The position numbers and the translations under genes are program-made. From Chondrosia reniformis (lineage: Eukaryota > Porifera > Demospongiae > Chondrillida > Chondrillidae), in assembly GCA_947172415.1 (NCBI GenBank), contig OX359197.1:1240001-1304000 (forward strand): a DNA stretch of 64,000 bases, given 5' to 3'. This document shows, in pieces, positions 52,428-64,000 of the stretch. A model generated the notes under the pieces. That model saw only the letters and a list, made by a program, of their open reading frames with translations. It was not told the origin of the DNA and searched no databases. Each line of letters starts with the position of its first letter. Position 1 is the stretch's first letter.

Positions 52428-54538
52428 CTCTTCTGTGCTTTCCCTCCGAATGAAACAGTTGTGGTATGATTATCACGTTGATTATTCATATCCTATGACA
52501 CTGCCATTAACACAAATGAGAACACATCCAAATATGGTGATTAATCGCACTCACATCTCAAACAATATTTATATGAAAAGGGAGGACAAGAGTTAGGCTT
52601 TCTTAACACCATGAGTCTATTCACACAATACTTTAAAAGGTAGACAATTAGTCAAAGGATACTCTACGTAACAATACAATGGTTAACTGCATAAATTTGT
52701 GACACAATATTGTTTTAAATATTTGCATCAGGAAAGGAGTTATCCCACTATCTCAAATGGCATATCAAGTGCCCAGACAGCCAAAAGAGGATTGATCACA
52801 GGCTGTGCCTTGGTCTCACATTAACATTTGGTTCTCACAGCTTGCCTTTGACTAGGTATCACAAATTCCTACACTTTTATCACAAATACCACATCACATG
52901 TGGCAGATTTGCATACCTTCTAGTATTCCAGAATACACAAATATGTGTGTATTTATACACTCTATGGTGTGGGCATACGGCAGTGTTCTCACTTAAGACA
53001 AAGGAAGTCCAATCATTCTGATATGACACTTTCATTCAGTAGACAATCCTATACAGCATTTTCTACAGTGTTTATACTATGTTAGCTTGTATCTATATAT
53101 GTTAGCAACTGAAGTAATACTGGGTATTTGTTGCAAACACTATGGCAGATGAAAGGGATTTCTTCTAACTGGGCACCAAACTTATATTTCAGATGGTTTG
53201 TGTTTAGTCTTTTGAGGGTCTAGATGAGCCATATGAAAGATAACACTAATGATTTATTTCTACTTATGTTGGCAACGATACATTTCATTGGCCAAACATT
53301 ACTGTCAAAACATACATGTTCAAAGTAGGTGTAGGAATGCTTAGGTAACCATAGCAACAGGGTTACCTTTACAATTTGGTAAGGGAAGTAAAGTATAAAT
53401 CAATACACACTCTTAGTCTATTACAGGAACTAAAGTGACCATGTCATATAGTGTGTGCCTGGTGGTTTATTTAAGTGGCAAACTGCCCAACTGTAACATG
53501 AGAGGTACATAATTTATGTAGGCATACAAAAATAATGAATACCATGCCTTTCTACAATCCTTAAGTGGAGTGAGGCTACCGAGAAGTAATAGATATTAAG
53601 TATTGTGAATGTAGAAACATTTGTTCAACTACTAGTAATATGACATCTGCCAAGAATTGATAAGTAAAACTGTGGTTATGTTAAGGTGGGTTAAATTACC
53701 AGGTGAGCACAAGAGCCAACAAGTGATACAAAAGCCTAGACCAGGTGTACTAAGTGAAATGGCTGAGACTTAGCACTAATGGTTCAAGGTACATGTCCAG
53801 GTACATACGTATGTATGTATGATGTCAAAATAAAATACAATTACTTTCGGTTACATACCCACTCATTAACAAATCACTAGTACTTAGTTTGTACTAGAAA
53901 CAAGACACTTTTGAAGTGCATCAAGCTGAAAATGAAATGTTCCGATAATTAGGGCAAAGTGGCAAAGTATACTTTTAGGCTGATCACATATAATATTTAT
54001 CATGCTGTATCAATGGCTAGAATATTATCCACACTGGGTAAGGCTGGAGAAGGCAACTTTGACACTGTTTACCTTCCCAAATTGAGAATGTAAACTCAAT
54101 GCGATTTCAGAGGACTGCAAAAAATGTGTAATTGCCAACAATCCCTCTCTACTTCTACAACACATGACCCAGTTTGAATATAATAATATAGAGCACTGTA
54201 ATCCAGTACCCAATGTAACTGTAAATAGGTTAGGTAATTGGAATAAAGGGTGTGTGGGTGTTTTCCCTATGTATACCCACTTCAAAGGCCATGCTTCAAT
54301 GTGCTGCCACATAAACTACATGTCTAAATTCATTATCTGTGAACTACATATAACCCTTAAACATGTGACACTGAAGATGAGCAATCTCTACCAGCTACGG
54401 ATAACACATTAATGCATAGGGATTGGCTATTATCTTCTTCTAACCGGAACCCTGTTTTACACCAACTAACAATGCTAACGAAATAACTTACAAATGCTTT
54501 TATAATAGAGTAAGGATTCCTTCTAACTGTGTTGAACT

Positions 54539-54677
54539 TATCTTTTGAAAGGATCATCTTTGATGACCAGTCACTGAAGAAGACCCTCAGGGTCAAAATG
54601 TCTGACAGCCAAGAAGAAACAACAAACTGCGTCTTTAGACGCTCTAAAATTCGAAAGATGATCTTTTCAAAAGATAA
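54539..54677 (+). repeat. Inverted-repeat element with hammerhead-like core
   Basis: TTATCTTTTGAAAGGATCAT is inverted at 54652-54677. The centre has stem I GTCA (54570-54573)/TGAC (54603-54606), CTGAAGA (54574-54580), a GACCC/GGGTC hairpin and a GTC triplet (54600-54602); GAAA has become AAAA. A partial relative without the core is at 61935-62010. Confidence 0.7.
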
Positions 54678-57600
54678 ATGCTTTTATCTATTCAATTATT
54701 ACAGCAAAATCTTTACCAGATCACTACACTACATGTTAACTGGTTGAAGAGAACCAGTTGATCTAATACAAATCCTACATTCGTGCTGCCTTAGAACTTT
54801 AATCATTAATGAAGAAGTAAAGATATGCAATATGCACTTTACAGTACTATACATGCATGCAAACATGTGCTGTTAATAATAGTGTTTCCATCCATATTGG
54901 GATAATAACACACTACTGGCCAAAAACAAACCACGGTAATCAAATACCAGGCAAGTATTTTCTTTATACAATTACTTAATTACTGTTTTGCAATAACAAG
55001 CATTGTTTGATACAAAAATAACAAAACCTCCAAAGGCTGTAACAGAGTCAGTAGGGCTGTCACAAAGTACATACTGCTGTATGTACGTATGTACATTCTG
55101 TATTAGAATTAACACAAGAAATATTTCTTTTGGAAAATATATTTCTATCAAAACTCTCCCTTGGTTGCTAGGAGACACAGTAGGTATAGCGCATAACCCA
55201 TGTACGAACATGCGTCATGTAACACTAGTACTAGTCCTATGGGTGCCTATTATCATATACGTACAGTATGTAAATAACATTCACAGTTCCACTATATAAC
55301 CTGGATAGCAAGTGGAAAATGAAAAGGATTATCGCAATCATAAAGTAGAAACAGTAATTTTATTCCTGAAAATTTGACTAATTTAAAAATCTGTGTTTAT
55401 TTCTAATTTCCATTTGTTGTTCTAATGTATACAAAGTAAATAATGTATTGACAGGAAATTACGGGACACAAGTTTTCTCTCACGATAATGAAAGCTTCTG
55501 AAATTAGCAATATGATCTATGCACTTACAATGCTATAGGAAGCATTGTACGTATACATTACATTCCTATTGAATAATGGAAATATGCCAATTAAGATTAC
55601 AATTACCTTTTAGCTTAGAGTACATATGTATGTATCAAGAAGGAGATATTATATACGTATTACACTTAGGCTCAGGTAACACTTGGTATCCACAGCATAA
55701 AGTTTTCCAATATGATAGTACTTCTTGAGTAAGTACAATAATTAATAATATGGGATATACTTCTGTCCAGAAAAAAAATATTTTCTATCAATAACTTTAT
55801 AACAGATTCAAAACTAAAACACGTTGTTTAGCCGCCCTATACGTACGTAGATTGCTTTAAACTAAATTCATCTATTACAAATAATTCATCCTGAACTTAG
55901 TAAGCCGGGCATATAGAATTTGATCATTCTCTATTCACTAAGTAGAATTGCCTATTTTCATTCGACGCAGGGTAATAGTAAAAGTTAAAGGTTTAAAAGA
56001 TATGCAAGATAAATAACTGTATGTTCTACATTACTACAGCATACAATTCTGCAGACTACATACTACATAAGTAAATAGTATAGTATGCATATTAATAGTA
56101 AAATATAGATTCTCTGATAGTGTGATAGCTCTTAATCCTTGGTATTGTGGTGCTTCACAATGGTAGGCAACTAGTTAAGGGACAAGATAGAGGTGGAACT
56201 AAAGAACTTAGCTAAGACTGTGTTAGATAACAACTGTACTTTACTTACTGTACTTTAGGGATATCCACATATTAGCTAAAGTGTAAACTAACACAGAAGT
56301 GACTTGCAACACAAATACTTACCATTATATTGCTGTAATATGAATTTTGCCAAGGTTCAATTGCCATCATTTTGGACAAATAATTACAATGCCTTGTTAA
56401 TTCTCCCAAGGCTGAAACACTGAATAAGGAGTACAGCCCTTTTCTTTTATATACACACACAAGGCTAACTAGCAAAGTGTGGGGAGCTACCTTAGACAGG
56501 CTGAAAGCTAAACTGAAAAACTGAGCCTAGAGGTAGCTTTCAATCCTATTATAGTTCTACGTGTGGGCTGTCCTGCCTCCCCTGACCATTATACCATGTA
56601 TAGCAATATATGAATAGTTGTGGTTTACTGAGGAAGCCATTAGTGATCAGGGCAGCCCTCCCTCGAACATCCCCCATGCTCTGACAGCTGGATCAAGGTA
56701 CTAATAAATGTGAACTATTGTTAAAAATATAAAATGCTACTTACGACGCTATCAAATGTTTTTAACAAAGGCAATATATAAAATGCCAGACACTGGTCAA
56801 CGTAACATGACAGGAAAAGAATTAGAAGATAAAGAACTTGCCAAAGCTATAAAGGTTTAAGAAGTTACCCTGTTTTTGTGTAAGTTTAAACACTTAGGAT
56901 ATCAGTAATGTAATAAGTCAGAACAAGGCAAGTGATTGGGAGGGCAATTAATAACACATGCTAAGAAGAACTAAATGAAAACACCAAATCTTAGATCAAA
57001 GCATCACATACCCGACAATACTGAACCTTTATAGTCGTACGTACATTTGAAGGTTTTATTAATCAAACTGCATGAGCTAGGAATAATTATACGCAAGGAT
57101 GGATTATGGGATGTATGGGTGGATGGGGTAGATAAAACCATAAAATGTATGTGTATGTCTCTAGCCACAAGGTTTCATAAATTAGTTGAACTTTGCATGT
57201 TTTCACAGTTAAGGTTCGTTAATTCTGGTCTGAAGTTTGAGAGAACAAACCCACATTGATGGTTTAGGAAGAAAGATGCATTAAAAGGGTAACATTATAG
57301 CCAAAACTGGCATAACCTCACTAATAGTAGACAAAGCATCATACAAATATAGAAATTGTTGTCCCTGTGATAGCCATATTAACATTTAAACAATAATTGA
57401 TTTTCAAAGTATATATATACAGTATAAGTTTTTGATTCAACAAGATTATGAAAACTAATTAGTGCTTTATCATGTGATTCATTTAGCCACCGAAGGAACA
57501 ATTATTGATTGAGCAGAGTTGTAGTTAAAGCTCCAGGAGGTTGCATTCCCTGCATAGTTTGACTTGACCTTAGATTGTGACCATAAAAGGCAGTATGCAA

Positions 57601-58039
57601 TAATTTCAATCTATGTACTTTGTAGACACAGTGATTGACAAGTACAGAGGAACTGATGAGTTTTGAGATTAAATTGCTCAATCTTGTGACATCTACATAC
57701 AGATTCTTATTAGGTGGTGTCTGCATGTAAAACAGACATGATTAAACAGGATAAGACTACAGTCTGACCTAGAGGTTATTAGAAACAAACATGATTTCAT
57801 TAGGCAATTATATTTGCATACTTTTGATGTTAACTGTATATTTATAGCACATTCCTTGTAGTAAATAATTAATACCACATGCATATACGTAGAAGGAAAT
57901 AGCCTCCTTATCTCTCTTGAATAGTCATAGAGGTGAAGTCAAGCATGCTATTTTTATTATGAGAATTTTTGTCCTTGCAAGATTATCATTGCAGCTATAA
58001 TCCTTTTAAGACAATGATAGACATGATAAATTAACTTAA

Positions 58040-58190
58040 AAACAAGATACATTGATGATAGGGATTTCTTTCAAATGTGCCAAACATATTGAGGTTGCTG
58101 AAGAAGACCCCCAGGGTCAAACGTCCAGTTTCTCAAGAAACCAAACTGTACATCTTTAGATGCTCAAAAGACTAAAGAAAAACAGTCTTA
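58040..58190 (+). repeat. Hammerhead-like family member
   Basis: CTGAAGA, a GACCC/GGGTC hairpin, AAA then CGTC. The G of the GAAA box is lost. GGTTG before and CAGTTT after the core can pair with wobble pairs. Confidence 0.55.
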
Positions 58191-59734
58191 AAGATGCATT
58201 GTGGCTGGTAAGATCAGGGTAATGGTAATTCAAAGGAAAGCTTATCAATCTCTTACTGAATGCCCAAGCAATCTAGAAAACATGGTAACTCATAGACACT
58301 TACATGTACAAATATGTCCAGTATGGGTACTGGTGTATACGTATACTGTACATATCTAGCTAATTCTCGAGTTTACTCATGGTGCTGAAATGTATGAGGT
58401 AAGAAATGCTACTATATTTAGCCACCAGCAATGACATAATCAAATGAAAAACATTTAAAATGACAGCTCCAATATCCTGTGGCTTGGTGTCTCCCACACC
58501 CCCTCCCACAGTCCAAATTATACAATTTTGTCAAATCCAGTTCCTCATTAATCCCATAGTTGTAAAACTGCTTGATCATGGATTCACTTAGGGGGTGCTA
58601 CTAATTGATTTCATCAGTATTGAGCAACTATAAACAGTAGTATTTCAACAGAACAATGATGAAATAAAAACCTTAACTTATGTCTAACTGATTCCAGATA
58701 AGAAATTATCTTCTTTTATATAACATATCAACATTATGTTAATTTTTGACATTAAAAACCACATTAAAATGCAATTGTATAGACAATCCATTGAAAATTA
58801 CAAAATTGAACAAAATGCTGGCAAGCAAACAAAGATAATCACAGATAACATTTGAAATCAGATGAGTTTAATTTTGTAAAGTGGTTCAAAGGTGTCAATA
58901 CACATTGGTTGTCAAGGTTACTATAGCCATACGATGACGGTGTCCTTATGTAAACTACACAACAAAGATGTGAATACTAGCACCTTCTAGTACATTGTCA
59001 TTTCAATATAACAAGTTATCATCATGAGATCATCAACCAAGAAAAATATACATTCTATTCAACCTCACCAATGATCCTTTTATATAATGTACCTGTTATA
59101 AAGTACGTATGCAAGGTTAATAAATTTAAAGTAGGTAGTCCTTACATGTGGACATATACGTATCTTATACACATGTATTGAAGAGGCATTTGAATTTATG
59201 ATCTTTTGGCATATTAACTGTGAGTAAGCTGCTGGGTGTATGTGAGTGACAAAGTTTGAAGAAAATGTTGGGAAAAGTTGGAAAGGTAAATGCCCTTTTC
59301 ATTTGGATGATGAAGCCATAATTGCTTTTGGAGGAGCAGTGTAGGCTGAAGAAATAAAATTTATCTGTGTTCCCTACACGAGGTAGGAGTGGAAAAACTG
59401 AAAATTTGTATATTTGCTGTGACACATTTTATTCAATTAAACACTTTTACTATATAAAAGAAATAGTATGATCTAACTGTGATATCATGGAAAACTTTCC
59501 ATGTTAAGGGGCAAAGGATATATCCTCTTGTAGCTTAGAAATGAGTTTCAGGTACATCTTGGGTTCTTGATTTCATATCAAATAGACAATGTGGCCGTAT
59601 AAATCAACACAGAGTTGCCCCTCACTGCTGACCTTGAGTGACCCGGTCCTGATGTAACTACATGCTAACACAGGAGGTCAAAGTACTGGAATCTCTCCCA
59701 GAGAGGTCACATGCCTGTGTTTTACCCAGGTTGA

Positions 59735-59900
59735 GTAGATAAATGAGATGGAATTCCCCAAAACAGCTGTGTCCAGACAAGTTGAGCAGAAGAGAAGTAG
59801 AAGGAGAAACTCTTGTATCCTCATCCAAAGCTCTCACTAGGTTTAGCTCCCTATCTTTATGCTAAAATAGATGTAGCATGTAAATGGTAGATTATTAATG
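59735..59900 (+). repeat. R1 repeat lacking the CTGATGA part
   Basis: From TGGAATTCCCCAAAACAGCTG through CTCTTGTATCCTCATCCAAAG to GTAGCATGTAAATGG. Confidence 0.75.
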
Positions 59901-60339
59901 TGTATAATATATTCTAATGCCATGGCCATGTCTCCTATATTACAACAGTTAAAAATATTGCCTAAAGTACTGTATATACGTATGTATATATACGTATATA
60001 CAGGAGAAGATGTGACAGGGGCTTTGGACTAGCAAGATTAGGTGAAATTTTCCCATCTGGTTGGATTATAGTGAAATCTGCCTAATTCAGCTACTTATGT
60101 AGGGTACCTAATTTTACTGGCTGAGGATTAGATGGATGACCACATTATCGGGGCTTAAAATAAAATGAAATAATGAAATGTTTAGAAACGATTGAAACAA
60201 CCACTTTAAGCAAGCAACCCATCCTAGGATGACTACTCAGGCTTAACAGTGTAGTGTCCTTAATTATTAGGTAAACATACTGTATGTACATACATACATA
60301 CGTATTTAGGAATACATGTTTGGAAAATTTATAGATATT

Positions 60340-60580
60340 CTAAAACACCATTTTCAACATGCTACATCTACTATAGAGGAAAAGGCCTATAGGGAACTAA
60401 GCCTAGTGAGAGCTTTGGATGAGGATACAAGAATCTTCTCCTTCTTTTTCTCTTTTTTCACTTCTGGGCCAGATAACTGTGTCTGGAAGTTCTGCCCTTC
60501 AACAGTGACCCTGGGAGTCTTTGTTTTTCTCTTGGCCTTTTGTGAGTCCTTATGTATGATTAACGTGCAAGTCAGGATGT
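60340..60580 (-). repeat. R1 repeat, minus strand, with mutated hammerhead
   Basis: In complement: CCCAGGGTCA, CTGTTGA (for CTGATGA), a GGG hairpin, GACA (for GAAA), ATC, TGGCCC. Stem I is still pairable although the catalytic boxes are lost. The 88-codon frame over it is a by-product. Confidence 0.75.
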
Positions 60581-61320
60581 AATACCAAAACAGGCTGTTT
60601 CTGATTCCAGGTGAAACCTCATGACATATCTACGTATTTATATCTGTCACCCAATTATCACTCCTTAGAATGCCTTACATTCTGTGCAGCCATTTATTGT
60701 GTATATGTACATATGAACAGCCCATAACATAACATTGGTGGAACAGCATAATCCTGTTATACGTACATATTTCTGTTAAGCAGGGCCAGGTAATCATTCC
60801 TGGTTAATCAGGGTGCAACAGGAATTATTGTACTTCATATTTATGGGTATATCAAGTTACAAAAACTACTCCTAACTTGTATCCTGCACATTTCAATGGT
60901 TCTAGCATACACAAACTTCTGGATACCAACGATACTTAAAAGTAGTTATCACAATAACTGTACAAAGAACAATAAGACCTTTACACTAACAAAAAGTGTT
61001 TATCCATCCATGCACTATTATACTGTACATTAAGTGAAGTGGCAAAAGATACTACAACCAGTAGGGTGTAGTCAATAACCCTTATCACTCAATAAATATC
61101 AAAGGAGAGTGCATATTATCTGTCCTTTGAACTTTAAGGTATTAGAACAAATACAACCAATACATGGAAATTATTGGCATTCTTTTATAATGATTAATGC
61201 TGAAAGCACCACTGAGTATTCTACATAGACAATTGATGATTTAAAAACCCAAATTCTTAAACTACATGTGAAAAACTAAGAGTAGTGTTACTGCGGTCAT
61301 TATACGTACGCACTATGTAC

Positions 61321-61381
61321 AACAAATGGTATAGGGGGATTTTACATCATTGCCATGCAAAATTCCCCTATACCATTTGTT
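61321..61381. repeat. Near-perfect 23-bp hairpin, 15-base loop
   Basis: Arms AACAAATGGTATAGGGG(G/A)ATTTT and complement, one G-T pair, loop ACATCATTGCCATGC. The size is that of a small-RNA precursor or a tiny foldback element. No second copy is visible in the window. Confidence 0.75.
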
Positions 61382-64000
61382 AGACATTTTGTTTAAGATA
61401 ATTTTTATCAGAAAATGAATAGTCAGTACAATACAGTACAAGTATACGTGCCACAGAAATTGAGATATAAAAATAAACTTTGGTGTACGTATGTACATAT
61501 GTATAATTATAAAAATGACTTTAGGCATCTCATCCTAATTATTTGGTTATTCAAAAGTTCAAGTAGTAAATATATACAATTCAACCATAAATGAGTTATA
61601 TTTAAAATATACATATAACAAATATATCATATTGCCACAGGTGTCAAAGGTTACACAATGAGAAACATTAACATACGTACGTACGTACATCAAGTTCTTA
61701 TACGTACATAATGGGTTATATATACTAATGATATTAAATCTTTATAGATATAATTACCAGTAAACTGTGGGTTCATGGTGTCTGGTTTATTTATTGCCTT
61801 TCTGAATGGAGTGCATAAACCTTGATACAATAGCAATAATGTGTACAAGTGTATGTTGCATAACTTTCTCAGAGTGTTACCTTACGTACGTATAAAGTTG
61901 ATACCAGACAGACACATACGTATGTAAAAACAATTTCTTCTAACTGCATTGAATTTATCTTTTGAAAGGATCAACTTTTAGAGTGTCTAAAGATGTTGTT
62001 TCTTCTTTATAATCGATTATTAAATAATATGGAATAAGTTGCATAATCACAATTAAAATATGGAAATATGCTAATATAAGTGTAGTACAATTAGGATATC
62101 TGTGGTCTGCACTAATTAATCAGTTAGTAATGATAAATTCGTTATTCAAACATCGCATGCACTATACAAGAATGATTGTAGTAGGTGAAACAGTATCAGG
62201 AACTATGAACTCTAGTCTCCTCAGTTCCTAGACAGGCCATAGATATACCGCCTACTCAGGATGATGCAAACCAGTGTATGTAATATGGATAACCAGTGGA
62301 ATCAATTAGAGGCCCTCTAAACAGTAAGCCTTAAGGCATATGAATAATAATTGGAATTGACACCTTCAAGGTGGTGTTGCCAAGATAAGGAGCTCATACT
62401 ACACTAAATGTATTCTTTGCTGGAAACCCATTCTCATAGTCAAAATACTTTCACATTAGATGCTGGAAGGAGTGGAGACAGAATGCATACACAATCAGCC
62501 AAATCTTTCTGTCTCCCACTCCCCTCTCCCACCAAATGAGACATTCTTAACTACCAAATCAGGAGTGGCAGGAAATAAATATGCTAATCCTGAATAAATC
62601 ATTTTTTATGTACACTATACAGATTTTATGTGCTCCATCATAAGTGAATAGAAAACTAAATATTAGGAATTATGGCCTTTAAATGAGCAGATAAACAAAG
62701 AATTAAGTTTTGGCATAGAACAAAGTTTGTATGATTCTTTGTAAATTGATCATTTGCCGTTTTGCCGTTAGTTCAAGAGTACAACACTTGTTGAAGAGAA
62801 TATGTGTGTACGTACACTGACAGATTGAGATAAGAAACTGTAGCTACGTATTTTTACAGTACATAGTGACAATAACCATGGTGTCCCTCAATTACATGAT
62901 ACACGTATATATAAAAAGACTTATTCAAAAAGAAATATTCCTAAAATGCTAATTTAGTCTGGGAAATTAATTTATCTACTATCTTGGAGCAGATATAATA
63001 CATAGGATAATGTAGGGTGCAAGTACAAATTAGCTAATAAATCAGACAGACAGTCAGGAACAACCATAACTCAGTACCTAAGGTCACACACTACAGTGAC
63101 TGGAAAGGACCTATTAGTGTCTGGCAGTTACACAAGGAGGCATCCAATATAATAGGATGTATGTATGAAGTGATAGGGTATGTACGTATGTATGTCATTA
63201 TTACAGTGACATACATAACTACTAAACATACTAGTAATCACATGCATAGTCCCACATATAGACAAATTTAATAGTACAGTGTTCCCCAACACAAATGTTT
63301 CTACATACGTATGTGAGAGATGGAAAAAGCTACGTATAGTAGCACTTCACACAAGTGTAATGACCAATAAATTAAATTGGCCATTCTACTAAATACTTAA
63401 GTTGGTATTACTTAAATGCAGAGAGATTACTTGGTGATAAGCAAATAATCGCTGGAACGTATTATAACAATTATGATTATTTTGTATATAGAATTCTCAC
63501 ACTCCAAAGGAAATGCTTTATTCAGAGCCTCCTTTATACATTTCAGATTATACTTACTAAAGTCGCATGCCTTGATTTACAGGAAAATATGCACAAGGAC
63601 AAATTGTTGTGCACTTCAAACTCTATAGCACTCACAGTGGCTGAGGCTATGTTTGAGGAGGGAGCTTATAGGAGGGATGTACTGAGATAAAAAGCTGACT
63701 GTCATTTGAATGACATCGCCTTAGGGAATTCTTGTACAGAAAAATTGCTTTGCAAGAATGTATTAAAATGTTACTATATATAGTATTGACTAAACTTTAT
63801 CATTTATCAGTTGGGGTCATCAAAGTATATACAGTACTTGTATTTAGTTGCTGAATAAACAAATTACCATGTCAAAGCTTAATCCATGATATGACCATAA
63901 TTACAATATGTAACAATAAGGGGTTAATTAGCACCTAAAATCCAAGTTTAAAATTCGTAACTAAGAAACAGTTCAGCAACTTGAATTAGCTTATATACAG

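Larger units (their letters stand above)
50940..64000. other. Long non-coding stretch, probable APC 5' introns or intergenic DNA
   Basis: Reading both strands I found no exon I can support. It holds tandem arrays near 51.0-51.4 and 51.9-52.0 kb, a tRNA-like sequence at 52.4 kb, two hammerhead-like family elements, two R1 elements and a near-perfect hairpin at 61.3 kb. Open frames of 60-98 codons here are AT-rich chance frames or lie over repeats. Confidence 0.5.

Noticed and set aside
59165-59425. 86-codon minus-strand frame considered as an upstream APC exon
   Set aside because: No coiled-coil or APC-like pattern, no convincing splice borders, composition like the surrounding AT-rich DNA.
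60316-60582. 88-codon plus-strand frame
   Set aside because: Lies over a minus-strand R1 repeat; similar frames occur in other R1 copies (for example 35083-35304).

Overview
The window is animal nuclear DNA. It is AT-rich, with short GT-AG introns, TATA boxes, poly(A) signals and animal-specific families (APC-type armadillo protein, receptor-tyrosine-kinase-like protein, plexin-like PSI domain, short-chain collagens with a cysteine-rich C-terminal domain). The collagen type, very compact introns and ubiquitous TATACGTA-like words suggest a demosponge such as Amphimedon. That placement is inference, not a database match.

Layout. 1-905 is a mosaic copy of two segments found again at 13.9 kb and 20.5 kb. 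1184-4582 (+) is a five-to-six-exon gene of unknown function. 6908-8139 (-) encodes a secreted protein with an ITIH-C/VWD-like domain. 8535-9065 (-) is the GIY-YIG end of a Penelope-like retroelement. 10193-11275 (-) and 14887-16390 (+, frame-shifted) are two members of one secreted collagen-like family, with decayed copies at 9.5 kb and 13.2 kb. 17613-20750 (+) is a broken plexin-like gene (end of Sema, PSI, IPT start, TM, short tail, no GAP domain). 22.0-26.6 kb is a higher-order repeat locus between two GC-rich islands. 26.6-30.1 kb is mostly repeats.

From 30 kb the content is conserved housekeeping and signalling: AP-3 sigma (30173-32732, -) and pyruvate kinase (32840-40740, +) share a 107-bp divergent promoter; a single-exon DHAR/CLIC-type glutathione transferase (41256-41912, -); a single-exon receptor pseudokinase (44362-46083, +); and a short APC homologue (47843-50926, -) ending in a PDZ-ligand-like TTDV. 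From 50.9 to 64 kb I found no supported coding exon. It is probably APC upstream intron and/or intergenic DNA rich in repeats.

Most interesting: a dispersed repeat family here called R1 contains what reads as a type I hammerhead ribozyme (CTGATGA core, GAAA, GTC cleavage triplet), with a compensatory double change in stem I between two copies. A second, palindromic family carries a related hammerhead-like core. Penelope-like elements, known to carry such ribozymes, are also present. In the pyruvate kinase gene, intronic tandem arrays have multiplied sequences matching the gene's own splice acceptors (two introns), and apparently a donor-like sequence. The 22-26 kb repeat locus carries conserved 3' splice sites on its minus strand. 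Base positions were read by eye, so exon ends may be off by a base where no frame check exists.
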